Shown: positions 6,999 through 16,315 of the stretch, one piece after another
Layout: every line of letters begins with the position of its first letter
Numbering within the stretch: the first letter of the stretch is position 1
Origin: Solirubrobacter sp963798325
Lineage (GTDB): Bacteria > Actinomycetota > Thermoleophilia > Solirubrobacterales > Solirubrobacteraceae
DNA: 64,000 nt
Reading direction: 5' to 3'
Assembly (NCBI GenBank): GCA_963798325.1
Contig: CAWCSS010000002.1
Location: 372,001 to 436,000, forward strand
Translations under genes and position numbers: made by a program
Notes under the pieces: generated by a model
Seen by the model: only the letters and a program-made list of their open reading frames with translations
Databases searched by the model: none
Told to the model about the DNA's origin: nothing

Positions 6999-8288
6999 GT
7001 GACCCTCCCGCCCGGCCCGCCGCGTCCGCACCTCGGCCATACCGCCGGCTGGGTGACGCGCCCCGGCCCGTACACCCGCCGGCTGCGCGGGCGGTACGGC
7101 GACACGTTCACCGTGCACGTCGACCGCCGGCTCCCGTGGGTGATGGTGTCGCATCCCGACGACGTCAAGCGCGTCTTCACCGGCGACCCGAACGTGCTCC
7201 ACGCGGGCGAGGGCAACTCGATCCTCAAGCCCCTGCTGGGCGCCAAGAGCGTGCTGCTGCTCGACGGCCCCGCGCACATGGCCGAGCGCAAGGCGATGCT
7301 GCCGTCGTTCCACGGCGAGCGCATGCAGGCCTACGGCGAGTTGATCCGCGACATCGCCGAGCGCGAGGTCGCGACCTGGCCGACGGGCATGATCGCCACC
7401 CGCCCGCGGATGCAGGCGCTGACGCTCGAGGTGATCATGCGCGCCGTCTTCGGCAGCCGCGACGACCGCCTGCGTGCGGGGCTGGCGAGGATGCTCGACG
7501 CGCTCGGCAGCCAGCCGCTGCTGATGTTCGCCGTGCTCGCTCCGCCGCGCGAGGTCTTCCGCCTGTTCAATCGCTACCGCGCGCCGATCGACGTCCTGCT
7601 CGACGAGTTGATCACCTCACGCCGCGCCGCCGAAGATCTCGAGGAGCGCGAGGACATCCTCTCGCTGCTGCTCGCCCACACCGACATGGACGACGCGAGC
7701 CTGCGCGACGAGTTGCTGACGCTGCTCGCGGCCGGCCACGAGACCACCGCCACCGCGCTCGCCTGGGCACTGGAGCGGCTCGCGCATCACCCCGACGCGT
7801 GGGCGCGGCTGCGCACCGGTGACGAGGAGTACCTCGACGCCGTGTGCAAGGAGACGCTGCGGCTGCGGCCGGTCGTCCCGGGGGTCATCCGGGCGTTGAA
7901 GGCGCCGTTCGAGATCAACGGGTACGTGCTGCCGGAGGGCGTCGCGGTCGTCCCGAACATCCTGCTCGTGCACACCCGCGAGGACATCTACCCGGACCCG
8001 TTCGCGTTCCGCCCCGAGCGCTTTGAGGACAAGCCCGCCGGCACCTACACCTGGATCCCGTTCGGCGGCGGCGTGCGCCGCTGCCTCGGCGCGAGCTTCG
8101 CGCTGTTCGAGATGAAGGCGGTGCTCCGCGCGGTCGCCTCAGCGGTGACGGAGCTCGCTCCGGCGGGAAGGTCCGAGCGCCCCGCACGCCGCGCGGTGAC
8201 GCTCGTGCCGGGCCACCAGGGCCGCATCATCGTCGCGCGACGAGCAGCGCCTGCGCCCCACGCGCAACCGGTCCCCGCCGGTCGCTGA
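6999..8288 (+). CDS. Cytochrome P450
   Basis: A 429-residue soluble class I-type P450 in one frame. The I-helix oxygen-activation motif is AAGHETTAT, the K-helix ExxR is KETLRLRP, and the haem-binding loop is FGGGVRRCLGASFAL with the axial cysteine at about C362. It has a Pro-rich N-terminus (LPPGPPRPHLGHT) and no membrane anchor. The overall pattern is that of CYP families hydroxylating lipids or terpenoids; the substrate cannot be read from sequence. No ferredoxin or reductase gene is adjacent. Its last 62 bases overlap the convergent thioesterase gene, encoding a variable Pro/Ala tail. Confidence 0.93.
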   Translation: MTLPPGPPRPHLGHTAGWVTRPGPYTRRLRGRYGDTFTVHVDRRLPWVMVSHPDDVKRVFTGDPNVLHAGEGNSILKPLLGAKSVLLLDGPAHMAERKAMLPSFHGERMQAYGELIRDIAEREVATWPTGMIATRPRMQALTLEVIMRAVFGSRDDRLRAGLARMLDALGSQPLLMFAVLAPPREVFRLFNRYRAPIDVLLDELITSRRAAEDLEEREDILSLLLAHTDMDDASLRDELLTLLAAGHETTATALAWALERLAHHPDAWARLRTGDEEYLDAVCKETLRLRPVVPGVIRALKAPFEINGYVLPEGVAVVPNILLVHTREDIYPDPFAFRPERFEDKPAGTYTWIPFGGGVRRCLGASFALFEMKAVLRAVASAVTELAPAGRSERPARRAVTLVPGHQGRIIVARRAAPAPHAQPVPAGR

Positions 8289-9025
8289 GGATCGTCCGCG
8301 CGAGCCCGGCGCCACCCTCGGCGAGCTGCGTCTCGGCGTCCAGGCAGACCCACTCGCCGGCCGGCTCGCGCACGAAGTGCACCGTCAGCTCGGTGTTGAT
8401 GAACAGGAACTCGCCCCAGTCCAGGACGTTGGACGCGCCGTTGCCGGAGTCGGCCACGACCATCACCCGCTGGCGCGGCGTCGGCTCCTCGCCCTCGACG
8501 ACCGGGATCTTCATGCGCGTCCACACCGTCGCCGGCCCGCGCTCGTCCCAGTCGCCGACCGCCCAGCGCCACTCGATGCGCGTGCGCGTAGCCGAACGTC
8601 TCCCCGAGCAGCCGCGGCGGCGGCGTGTCCACATCGGGCAGCGGCAGCGGCTCCGGGCCGTCGCCGCTGCCGACCGGCGAGGCGAGCACCCGCCACGCAC
8701 GGGCCCGCAGGAACACCCGGCCATCCGCGCGCAGCTCCCCCGCGAGCAACTCGACGGAGCGCCCCGGCCGCTCGACCGTCGTCTCGAGCTCGAAGTCGCC
8801 GATCGGCACCGCACCGAGGATCTCGACGGTCACGCGAGCGAGCACCATGTCGTCGCGCGGAGCGGTCTGCTCGAGCGCGCCGGTGAGCAGCGCCGACGGC
8901 GGCCCGGCGTGCTGATGGCGCGGGTCCCACGGCCCGCTCGTGCGCTCGGTCGCGCGGTAGCGGCCGTCGCCGAGCGCAAGGAAGAAGGCGTCGCTCATGA
9001 CCACGCTCGCCGCGGCCCGCGTCAT
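8227..9025 (-). CDS. Acyl-CoA thioesterase-like (double hotdog) protein, frame broken once
   Basis: Two overlapping frames join into one protein of about 265 residues. The first runs from MTRAAASVVMSDAFF through ELLAGELRADGRVFLRARAWRVL to FGYAHA. The second continues IEWRWAVGDWDERGP, then NVLDWGEFLFINTELTVHF and the end ARGAQALLVARR. The break is near 8583, where dropping one base restores YAHAIEWRW. The content matches TesB-like thioesterase superfamily proteins that hydrolyse acyl-CoA to acid and CoA. Start ATG 9025 overlaps the upstream CoA-transferase stop by four bases (ATGA), making it the last gene of the eight-gene operon. I regard the break as sequence error. Confidence 0.75.
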
Positions 9026-10134
9026 TTCGCCGCCCCGCCGGCGCGCAGCGCCGCGATCTCGTCCGGCCCGTAGCCCGCCTCGCCCAGCACGGCGTCCGTG
9101 TGCTCACCCAGGCCGGGCGCGGGACCGCGCGAGGTGTCGGCGGGCGTGGCGCTGAGCTTGACCGGGTTGCCGAGCAGCTCGCCCGCGACCATCCCCCGCG
9201 CGCGGATCTGCTCGTCGGCCAGCGTCTCCTCGAGCTCCAGCACCGGTTCGACGCAGCAGTCGTGCTCGGCGTTGAACGCCTCCCACTCGGCGCGGGTGCG
9301 CGCCTTCATGATCTGCTCGACCACGAGGTGAGCGCGCGTGCCCGGCCGGTCGAACTGGTGCGCGAGCAGATCCTCGCGGCCGACGCCGGCGCAGAACGCG
9401 GCCCAGAACTTCGGCTCCAGCGCGCCCAGCGTCACCCACCCGTCCGCGCACGCATACGGCCGGTAACAGACGAGCCGCCCGCCCAGGACGATCTCCCCGC
9501 GCCGGGGCGCGGGTCCGCCGGCGAGGAGCCCCGCGGCGGGCATCGCGAGCATGGCCAGCGCGCCGTCGGTCATCGAGATGTCGACGAACTGCCCCGAACC
9601 CGACCGCAGCGCGGCGAGGATGCCGAACGCCGCCATCATCGCCCCGCCGGCCACGTCGGCGATCTGCGCCGAGGCCTGCACCGGCGGGCCGCCCGCCTCG
9701 CCGCTGAGCGCCAGCACGCCCGCCCGCGCCAGATAGTTCAGATCGTGCCCGGCCCGCCCGCTGAGCGGCCCGTCCTGCCCGTAGCCGGTGATCGCGCAGT
9801 ACACCAGCGACGGGTTGAGCTCGTGCAGGACGCTCCAGCCGATCCCGAGCCGGTCGGTGACGCCCGGCCGGAAGGACTCGACGACGACATCGGCGGCGGC
9901 CGCCAACCGAAGGAACGCCTCGCGCCCACCGTCCGTCTTGAGGTTCAGCTGCACGGAACGCTTGCCCCGGTTCAACGACGCGAACGACGCCTCGTCGGCG
10001 CGCGCGTAATCACCCGCGCCGGTGTCCTCGACCTTGATCACGTCGGCGCCGAAGTCGGCCAGCAGCAACGTGCAGAACCCGCCCGGGAGCAGCCGCGAGA
10101 GATCGAGCACCCGCAGCCCGGCGAGCGCGCTCAC
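9022..10134 (-). CDS. CaiB/BaiF family CoA-transferase (alpha-methylacyl-CoA racemase-like)
   Basis: A 370-residue protein in one frame, the usual length of the racemase branch. It opens GLRVLDLSRLLPGGFCTLLLADFGADVIKVED and contains NRGKRSVQLNLK, ESFRPGVTDRLGIG, AITGYGQDGPLSGRAGHDLNYLARAG and DGWVTLGALEPKFW, all typical of class III CoA-transferases and AMACR. Members either swap CoA between acids or epimerise 2-methylacyl-CoA for beta-oxidation; the AMACR-like length and the neighbouring crotonase and dehydrogenase favour the latter. GTG 10134 overlaps the BKACE stop by four bases, so translation is coupled. Confidence 0.88.
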   Translation of the reverse strand: MSALAGLRVLDLSRLLPGGFCTLLLADFGADVIKVEDTGAGDYARADEASFASLNRGKRSVQLNLKTDGGREAFLRLAAAADVVVESFRPGVTDRLGIGWSVLHELNPSLVYCAITGYGQDGPLSGRAGHDLNYLARAGVLALSGEAGGPPVQASAQIADVAGGAMMAAFGILAALRSGSGQFVDISMTDGALAMLAMPAAGLLAGGPAPRRGEIVLGGRLVCYRPYACADGWVTLGALEPKFWAAFCAGVGREDLLAHQFDRPGTRAHLVVEQIMKARTRAEWEAFNAEHDCCVEPVLELEETLADEQIRARGMVAGELLGNPVKLSATPADTSRGPAPGLGEHTDAVLGEAGYGPDEIAALRAGGAAK

Positions 10135-10988
10135 GAGAGCCCGAGCATCGTGCGCGCCTCCGAGACGGTCGCCAACCGTCGCCCCGAGTCCAAGGCCATC
10201 CGCGCCGCCCGCGCGACGAGCTCGCCGTTGGACCGCGCCATCGAGCCGTCCGGGAGATAGAAGTTGTCCTCGAGCCCGACGCGGATGTTGCCGCCCAGCG
10301 ACAGCGCCGCGGCCAGCAGCCCCCACTGCGCGCGCGAGATCCCGATCACCCCCCACTGGTGCTCGACGTCGGGCACCTGCTCGGCCATGTGCGCGACGTT
10401 GCGCGCCGTCGGGCGGATCCCGCCGGTCACGCCCATCACGAACGACACCTGCAGCGGCGGCTTGAGCACGCCCATGTCGAGCAGCGGATCGAGCGACGCC
10501 ACGTGCCCGGAGTCGAAGCACTCGTGCTCTGGCCGGATGCCGGCCGACACCATCGCCGCCAGCAGCGCGGTGATCGTGTCGAACGAGTTCTCGAAGACCG
10601 CCTTGAACACGAAGTCCCTGCGCCGCGCCGAGTACTTCGCGTAGTTCATCGAGCCCATGTTCAGGGCGCCCACCTCGGGCACCAGCTCGCGCAGGTAGGC
10701 CACGCGCGTCTCGATCGGCACGCCCAGCGCGCCCGTCGAGTAGTTGATGATCAGCCCGTCACCGACCTCGCTCCGGATCGCCTCGGTGATCGCGCGGAAG
10801 TCCTCGACGGCGAACGACGGCGTGCCGTCGGCGGTGCGCGCGTGCAGGTGGATCATCACCGCGCCCTCGTCGCACGCCCGCCGCGCCTCCGCCGCGTACT
10901 CGGCCGGCGTGTACGGGATCGCCGGGCACTGCTCGCGCGAGGCGAGCGCGCCGGACACCGCGCACGTGAGGATGACGGGGCTCTCCAC
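10131..10988 (-). CDS. BKACE family beta-keto acid cleavage enzyme (first copy)
   Basis: A 285-residue enzyme with the zinc-binding MIHLHAR motif near residue 48 and the barrel strands LIINYSTGALG, ALNMGSMNYAKYS, CFDSGHVA and VGLEDNFYLPDG. BKACE enzymes (3-keto-5-aminohexanoate cleavage family) condense a beta-keto acid with acetyl-CoA, giving acetoacetate and a new acyl-CoA. The exact keto acid varies. Here the gene lies between a PAS-GGDEF gene (8 bases away) and the CoA-transferase (overlapping) in an acyl-CoA operon, so it probably feeds acyl-CoA into beta-oxidation. A shorter paralogue is at 26638-27333. Confidence 0.9.
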   Translation of the reverse strand: MESPVILTCAVSGALASREQCPAIPYTPAEYAAEARRACDEGAVMIHLHARTADGTPSFAVEDFRAITEAIRSEVGDGLIINYSTGALGVPIETRVAYLRELVPEVGALNMGSMNYAKYSARRRDFVFKAVFENSFDTITALLAAMVSAGIRPEHECFDSGHVASLDPLLDMGVLKPPLQVSFVMGVTGGIRPTARNVAHMAEQVPDVEHQWGVIGISRAQWGLLAAALSLGGNIRVGLEDNFYLPDGSMARSNGELVARAARMALDSGRRLATVSEARTMLGLS

Positions 10989-10996
10989 GCGCGCAA

Positions 10997-12173
10997 CTAT
11001 CGCAACGAGCCGTTGCGCGCGCCCTTGTCGACGTACATCGCGCGGTCGGCATGGGCGAGCAGGTCGGCGGCGCTGCCACCGTCGGACGGGAAGGTGGCGA
11101 CGCCGATCGCCGAGCTCAGGGTCATCGCCCCGAACGGCTCCCGCAGGGCCTCGTGGATGCGCGCCACCGAGTCCTGCACCGCGCCCGAGCGCCCGCCCAG
11201 GTCGGTCAGCACGACCACGAACTCGTCGCCGCCGAGCCGCGCCACCAGGTCGCGCTCACGCACGCAGCGGCGCAGCCGCGACGCCACCTCGCGCAGCGCC
11301 TGGTCGCCGGCGGCGTGCCCGTGGGTGTCGTTGATCGCCTTGAAGCCGTCGAGGTCGAGCATGATCACCCCGACCGAGCGCGCCCGCGCACCCGCCCGCG
11401 CCAGCGCGGCGTCCAGCGTCCGCTCCAGCGCCCGCCGGTTGGCCAGCCCGGTCAGCGAGTCGTGGTCGGCCTCGTGACGCACCCGCCGGTCCTGCTCGAC
11501 CCGCGCGGTCACGTCGTCGTAGGAGGCGACGGCGCCGTAGAGCTTGCCCTCGGCGTCGTGCAGCGGGTTGGAGTGCACCTCGACCCACAGCAGCGAGCCG
11601 TCGCGGCGCACGAAGCGCACGACCATCCCCGTGACCTCCTCGCCGCGCAGCGCCCGCATCAGCGGCAGCCGCTCGGTCGGCAGCAGGTGGCCGCGGTCGT
11701 CGAGCAGATCGACCGGGATCTCGCTCACCAGCCGGTCCGTCAGCTCCTCCACCGGCACCCCGAAGAGCTCCGCCGCGGCCTCGTTGACGACCACGACGCG
11801 CGTGTCGGTGTCGACCACGACGCACGCCCTCCTGCAGCCCGGAGAGGATCTCGCGGTTGAGCTGCTCGGACGCCGCGCAGCGAGCGCTCGTGGGCCTTCT
11901 GGGCGGTGATGTCCCAGAACGCGCTGAGGATCGACGTGCCGCCCAGCGGCGTCACCTGCACGCGCCAGTAGCGCTCGCCGCGCCGCGCAGCTCGAGCGTC
12001 ATCGGCTCCTGCGCGAGGCAGGCGGCGAGCAGCGGTTCGCGGTCCGACGGGAGCCCCGGAGCGGCTCGCCTCGTCGTTGGCGTAGAGCAGCGTCGAGCGT
12101 GCGTCCGTCGCGCCTCCCAGACCTGGAGCGCGACGGGGACGGAATCCAGCACATGTCGTTCGGCGGCGTCCAT
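10997..12173 (-). CDS. PAS-PAS-GGDEF diguanylate cyclase, frame broken several times
   Basis: The last 274 residues are in one frame. They comprise a PAS domain (DTRVVVVNEAAAELFGVPVE to WVEVHSNPLHDAEGKLYGAV) and a GGDEF domain beginning DSLTGLANRRALERTLD. The active-site motif LGGDEF is intact and an inhibitory RxxD site (RERD) lies five residues before it, so it should make c-di-GMP and show product inhibition. Upstream, short runs in changing frames (MDAAERHVLDSVPVALQVWEA, EPLLAACLAQEPMTLEL, VQVTPLGGTSILSAFWDITAQKAHERSL) are one further PAS domain interrupted by at least four indels between about 11820 and 12120. I take ATG 12173 as the start. It has no membrane segment. Confidence 0.7.
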
Positions 12174-12233
12174 CAGACAGGTCGACGACACGCGGCGCCC
12201 GTCTTTACCACGCGCACGATCGCTCGTACCCGC

Positions 12234-13783
12234 TCAGACCGGAACCACACCATGGCGCCGCCACGGACGCTCTATTTTCTTGTTTTCTGACGACTTCGAG
12301 AGCGCCCGGATGATCGTCGGGCGCGTCTCGCGCGGATCGATCACGTCGTCAATCATGCCGTTGCCCGGCGGCGACATAGACGTCGATCAGCCCGCGGTAG
12401 GCCTCGATCAGCTTCGCCTTCTCGGCCGCGGGTCCTCGGCGGCCTCCACCTGCTTGCGGAAGACGATCTCCACCGCGCCCTCGGCGCCCATCACGGAGAT
12501 CTCGGCCGACGGCCAGGCGACGATCAGGTCGGGCTCGTAGGCGCGGCCGTTCATCACGTAGTAGCCGGCGCCGTAGGCCTTGCGCAGCACGACCGTGATC
12601 TTCGGCACCGTGGCGGACGCCACCGCGTGCAGCATCTTCGCGCCGTGGCGGATGATGCCCGCCGCCTCGACCTTCGTGCCGACCATGAAGCCGGGCACGT
12701 CGACGAGGAACACCAGCGGGATGCGCGAAGGCGTCGCAGAGGTTCACGAAGCGCGCCGCCTTGTCGGCGGAGTCGTTGTCGAGGATGCCGCCCAGGTGCC
12801 GCGGCTGGGAGGCGACGATCCCGACCGGCCGCCCGCCCATGCGCGCCAGGCAGGTGATGATCGTCTTCGCCCACTTGGGCTTGAGATCGAGCCACTTGCC
12901 GTCGTCGACGATCAGCTTGATCACGTCGTACATGTCATACGGCTTGCGGTTGGAGTCCGGGAGAACGTCGAGCAGCGCGTCCTCGCATGCGGTCGACCGG
13001 ATCGGACACCGCGACGCCGCGGCGGCGCCTGCTCACACGAGGACGGGAAGAACGACAGGTACTCGCGGATCACGCGCGATGCACTCGGCGTCGTCGGCCA
13101 CCTCGAGGTCGCCGACGCCGGACTTGCGGCAATGCACGCGCGCCCCGCCGAGCTCCTCCTGGGTGACGTTCTCGCCGATCGCCGCGCGCACGAGATGCGG
13201 CCCCGCGAGCGCCATCGAGCCCTGCCCGGAGACCATCGGCACGAAGTCCGCCAGGCCCGGGATGTACGCCGTCCCGGCCGCGCACGGCCCCATCAGCGCC
13301 GCCACCTGCGGCACGACGCCGCTCATCACCACCTCTTCGCGGAACAGGTGCCCGGTGCCGGCGAACAGCGAGCCGACCGCCTCCTGGATCCGCGCGCCGG
13401 CGGAATCGAGCAGCCACACCATCGGGATCCGCTTGGTCAGCGCGAGCTCGCGGATGCGCGCGACCTTGATCTCGCCCGTCATCCCCATCGACCCGGCCAT
13501 CACCGTGAAGTCGTAGGCGACGATCGCCACCGGCCGCCCGTCGACCGTCCCCCAGCCGGTGATCACGCCGTCGGCCGGCGCCTCGCGCCCGTCCATCGCC
13601 CGCTGGGAGAAGTGCGGCCGGGCGTGGATTCCGAGCTCGACGAAGTTCGCTGCAGAGCAGGTCGATGCGCTCGCGCGCGGTCAGCTTCCCGGCCTCGTGC
13701 TGGCGCGCGATCTTCTCCTCGCCGCCGCCCAGCCGGGCGACGGCGCGGCGCTCTTCGAGATCAAGCGCGAGCGGTCGCAACAT
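12234..13783 (-). CDS. Acyl-CoA carboxylase carboxyltransferase (propionyl/acetyl-CoA carboxylase beta-like), frame broken at least six times
   Basis: About 516 residues when joined, the usual length for PccB/AccD-type subunits. Pieces in order: EKIARQHEAGKLTARERIDLL; VAIVAYDFTVMAGSMGMTGE; LDSAGARIQEAVGSLFAGTG; VIREYLSFFPSSCEQ; DMYDVIKLIVDDGKWLDLKP; GGRPVGIVASQPRHLGGILD; FLVDVPGFMVGTKVE; VLRKAYGAGYYVMNGRAYEP; and a tail MIDDVIDPRETRPTIIRAL. Frame changes fall near 13650, 13075, 13025, 12988, 12725, 12435 and 12364; most are cured by dropping one base. The subunit transfers carboxyl from biotin to an acyl-CoA (propionyl, acetyl or methylcrotonyl). No biotin carboxylase gene is visible; a free biotin carrier lies at 24224. 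Start ATG 13783 overlaps the preceding GGDEF gene. Confidence 0.8.
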
Positions 13784-14723
13784 GCCCGTAGCGTGTCAGC
13801 CGCGCGTCCGCGAGGCGCAGCACGGCGGCGATGCTGGCCGCCTCGCGCGGGAACTCGACGATCGCCGTCCGGCAGCCGACGCCCGACTCGCGCTCGGCCA
13901 GCGCGCGGCTCGCGACCGCCACCGCGTCCCGCGCTCCGCCGCCGAGCAGCGCGCACAGCTGCACGCCCGCCGAGCCGGTAGACGTGCCCGTGACCGACCA
14001 GGACGGACTCCAGGCGACCGCCGAGCTTCGCCAGCAGCTCGTCGCCGGCCACGTGCCCGTGGGCGTCGTTGAAGCCGCGCATGCCGCTGCAGGTCGAAGA
14101 GCGCGAACGTCGCCGCGCTGCCTGGCGGCGAGCAGCTGCCCGAGGTCGTCGAGCAGCGCGCGGCGGTTGCCGAGCCGCGTCAGCGTGTCGTGGGTGGCGG
14201 CGAAGTGCAGCTCGGCCGCGGCGGCGGCGACGGCGCGGTTGGCGCGCCGCAACTCGACCTCGGCCATCGCCGCGCCCGCGAGGTCCTCGAGCACGCCGTG
14301 ATCGCGGCCGCTCCACTCGCGCGGCTCGTGGTCGATCGCGCACAGCGCGCCGATCCGCTCGCCGGTCGAGAGCACGAGCGGCATCCCGAGGTAGGAGACG
14401 ATCCCGTAGTCCTCGATCGACGGGTTCTCGCGGACCTTCGGGTGCACGCGGGCGTCGACCACCTCCAGCGGCGCGCCGGATTCGACCACGTGGCGGCAGA
14501 ACGAGTGCGACAGCGGCGTCTCACGCAGCTCGCCGACGCCGATCGAGCTCTTGAACACCTGCCGCTCGTCGGTCACCAGCGTGAACAGCGCGACCGGCAC
14601 CTGCAGCACCTCGGCCACGAGCCGGGTCACGCGGTCGAACGCCCGCTCCGGCGGCGAGTCGACCAGGCCGGTCTCGGCCAGCGCCGCGAGCCGGCGAGGA
14701 TCGGACAGGCCGTCGGGGCTCAC
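13761..14723 (-). CDS. GAF-GGDEF protein with degenerate active site, frame broken in the middle
   Basis: The N-terminal 170 residues form a GAF domain (AFDRVTRLVAEVLQVPVALFTLV, LSHSFCRHVVESGAPLEVVDAR, YLGMPLVLSTGERIGALCAID). A GGDEF domain follows, starting HDTLTRLGNRRALLDDL. The middle of that domain continues in another frame (FNDAHGHVAGDELLAKLGGRLE) and returns after YRLGG. With the extra base removed the catalytic motif reads LGGVQLCALL instead of GGDEF, so cyclase activity is probably lost and the protein may be a c-di-GMP or GTP sensor. GTG 14723 overlaps the arginase-like stop by four bases. It belongs to the acyl-CoA operon. Confidence 0.72.
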   Translation of the reverse strand: MSPDGLSDPRRLAALAETGLVDSPPERAFDRVTRLVAEVLQVPVALFTLVTDERQVFKSSIGVGELRETPLSHSFCRHVVESGAPLEVVDARVHPKVRENPSIEDYGIVSYLGMPLVLSTGERIGALCAIDHEPREWSGRDHGVLEDLAGAAMAEVELRRANRAVAAAAAELHFAATHDTLTRLGNRRALLDDLGQLLAARQRGDVRALRPAAACAASTTPTGTWPATSCWRSSAVAWSPSWSVTGTSTGSAGVQLCALLGGGARDAVAVASRALAERESGVGCRTAIVEFPREAASIAAVLRLADARLTRYGHVATARA

Positions 14724-15508
14724 GGGAGCATCGCCGCCACGATCGACGCGACGAGCGCGGTGCGGCGGGCGCGCTCCTCATCGTCCTCTGGGGCTTCGAA
14801 GGCGGTCACTTCGGCACCCACGATCGCGCACGCGGATGTGATCTCGCTCAAGATCGTCCGCAGCCCGTTCTCGCTCAGCCCACCGGGGACGGCGAACTGC
14901 GACGGGAGCACCTGCGGGTCGAGCACGTCGAGGTCGAGGTGCACGTAGACCTCGAAGCCCTCCAGCAGCGCGGCGACCTCCGACGGCTCCGCCTTGCCGA
15001 CGCCCGCGCGGACGACCTCCACCTGCTCGCCCGCATCGAGGTCGCGCACGCCGCACATGACGACGCGCGAGGAATCGATCGACGGCTCAAAGCCCGCGTC
15101 CCAGCGCCCGCACGCGGCCGAGAGGCACATCCCGCCGAGGAACTCGCTGGGGGTGGTCGCGGGCGTGTTGAAGTCCCCGTGCGCGTCGAGCCAGAGCACG
15201 CGCACGTCCGGCGAGAAGCGCTTGACCGCCTGGAACGTGGTCAGGCAGATCGAGCAGTCCGAGGCCGTCAGCAGCGGGAAGCGCCCCGCGGTGAGCATGT
15301 CCTCGACCTGGCCGCCGGCCTCCAGCAGGCAGCCGCGGGAGTCGCGCAGGTCGTCGCGCCAGGAGGCGATCCGCGGCTCCCCGAAGGAGCCCACCAGCCT
15401 CGCGTCGGGGTCCAGCGCGAGCGCCAGCGCCTCCGCCCCGCGCGAGCCGCCGGCGGTGCGATCGGAGGTGCGGCAGCGCAGTGCCGCGACGCTCAGCGCC
15501 CGGTCCAC
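14720..15508 (-). CDS. Arginase/agmatinase/formiminoglutamase family protein
   Basis: About 262 residues. Manganese-binding motifs are seen at VLWLDAHGDFNTP (Asp-x-His-x-Asp) and VYVHLDLDVLDP (Asp-x-Asp). The first metal motif, GGDHS in arginase, reads TASDCSI, so the histidine ligand is replaced by cysteine as in some formiminoglutamase-like members. The reaction would be hydrolysis of a guanidino or formimino group to urea or formamide, but the exact substrate is unknown. The start is probably GTG 15508, 16 bases inside the crotonase end; no better codon exists nearby. It is the second gene of the operon. Confidence 0.8.
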   Translation of the reverse strand: MDRALSVAALRCRTSDRTAGGSRGAEALALALDPDARLVGSFGEPRIASWRDDLRDSRGCLLEAGGQVEDMLTAGRFPLLTASDCSICLTTFQAVKRFSPDVRVLWLDAHGDFNTPATTPSEFLGGMCLSAACGRWDAGFEPSIDSSRVVMCGVRDLDAGEQVEVVRAGVGKAEPSEVAALLEGFEVYVHLDLDVLDPQVLPSQFAVPGGLSENGLRTILSEITSACAIVGAEVTAFEAPEDDEERARRTALVASIVAAMLP

Positions 15509-16276
15509 ACCGGCTCCCGCTTCTCCATGAAGGCGCGCACGCCCTCCTGGATGTCGTCGGTCGAGAACGCCAGTGAGAGCTGGGCATGCAGGAACTCGAG
15601 CGCGTCGGCGAAGGCCATGTCCTGCTGGCGGTACATCGCGTCCTTGCCCAGCCGCATCAGCAGCGGCGTCTTGGCCGCCAGCCTGCCCGCCCAGTCGGCC
15701 ACCGCGGCGTCGAACTCGTCGTCGGGGACGACGCGGTTGACGATCCCGATCCGCTCGGCCTCGGCGGCGGAGATCTGCTCGCCCAGCAGCAGCAGCTCGT
15801 TGGTCTTCTTGCGGCCGACGTTGCGGTAGATCAGCGCCATGATCATGAACGGGAAGACGCCGACGTTGATCTCCGGCGTCCCGAACCGGGCGCTCTGCTT
15901 CGCGACGATCAGATCGCAGGCGAGGGCGACGCCGAGCGCGCCCGCCAGCACGTGGCCGTTGGCGGCGCACAGCGTCGGCTTGCCGAGCGCGCCGATGTCC
16001 TGGAAGAGCCGAACGAAGCGCTCGGTGGCGAAGTGCTTGTGGACGAGCGGCTGCTCGGCGGTGAAGCCCTTGAGGTCGCCGCCGGCGGAGAACACCTTCT
16101 CGTGCGTGGAGGTGAGCACGACGCAGCGCACGGCGTCGTCCTCGCGTGCGGCGGCGAACGCGGCCAGCAAGTCGCCGAGCAGCTCGTCCGAGAGCGCGTT
16201 GCGCGTGCTCGGGCTGGTCCATGGCGATCGTGGCGACGCCGTCGGCGACCTCGTAGCGGAGCGTGTCGAAATCCAT
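15493..16276 (-). CDS. Enoyl-CoA hydratase/isomerase (crotonase), one frame break
   Basis: About 260 residues. It starts MDFDTLRYEVADGVATIAMDQPE in one frame and continues TRNALSDELLGDLLAAF in another; an extra base near 16205 explains the switch. Oxyanion-hole and CoA-binding segments are STHEKVFSAGGDLKGF and ANGHVLAGALGVALACDLIV. The second catalytic-glutamate region is altered (EINVGVFPFMIM), so hydration versus isomerisation cannot be assigned. It begins the eight-gene minus-strand operon, 40 bases from the divergent acyl-CoA dehydrogenase gene, a pairing that points to beta-oxidation of a branched or short acyl chain. Confidence 0.83.
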
Positions 16277-16286
16277 GCGGGTGTCG

Positions 16287-16292
16287 AGCCTA
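16287..16292 (-). promoter_or_regulatory. Candidate -10 box TAGGCT driving the minus-strand acyl-CoA operon
   Basis: TAGGCT on the minus strand, ten bases before ATG 16276. The identical hexamer points the other way at 16304-16309, giving two divergent boxes 11 bases apart. Confidence 0.45.
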
Positions 16293-16303
16293 TCCGCAGG
16301 CCG

Positions 16304-16309
16304 TAGGCT
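16304..16309 (+). promoter_or_regulatory. Candidate -10 box TAGGCT of acyl-CoA dehydrogenase gene
   Basis: TAGGCT, six bases, then ATG 16316; no Shine-Dalgarno sequence, so leaderless translation is likely. It mirrors the divergent box at 16287-16292. Confidence 0.5.
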
Positions 16310-16315
16310 CTCGCT

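Noticed and set aside
4989..7313. Very long minus-strand open frame opposite the ArsB-type transporter and USP genes
   Set aside because: Arg/Ala/Ser-rich composition with no motifs; it mirrors genes with clear family signatures. High GC removes stop codons from antisense frames.
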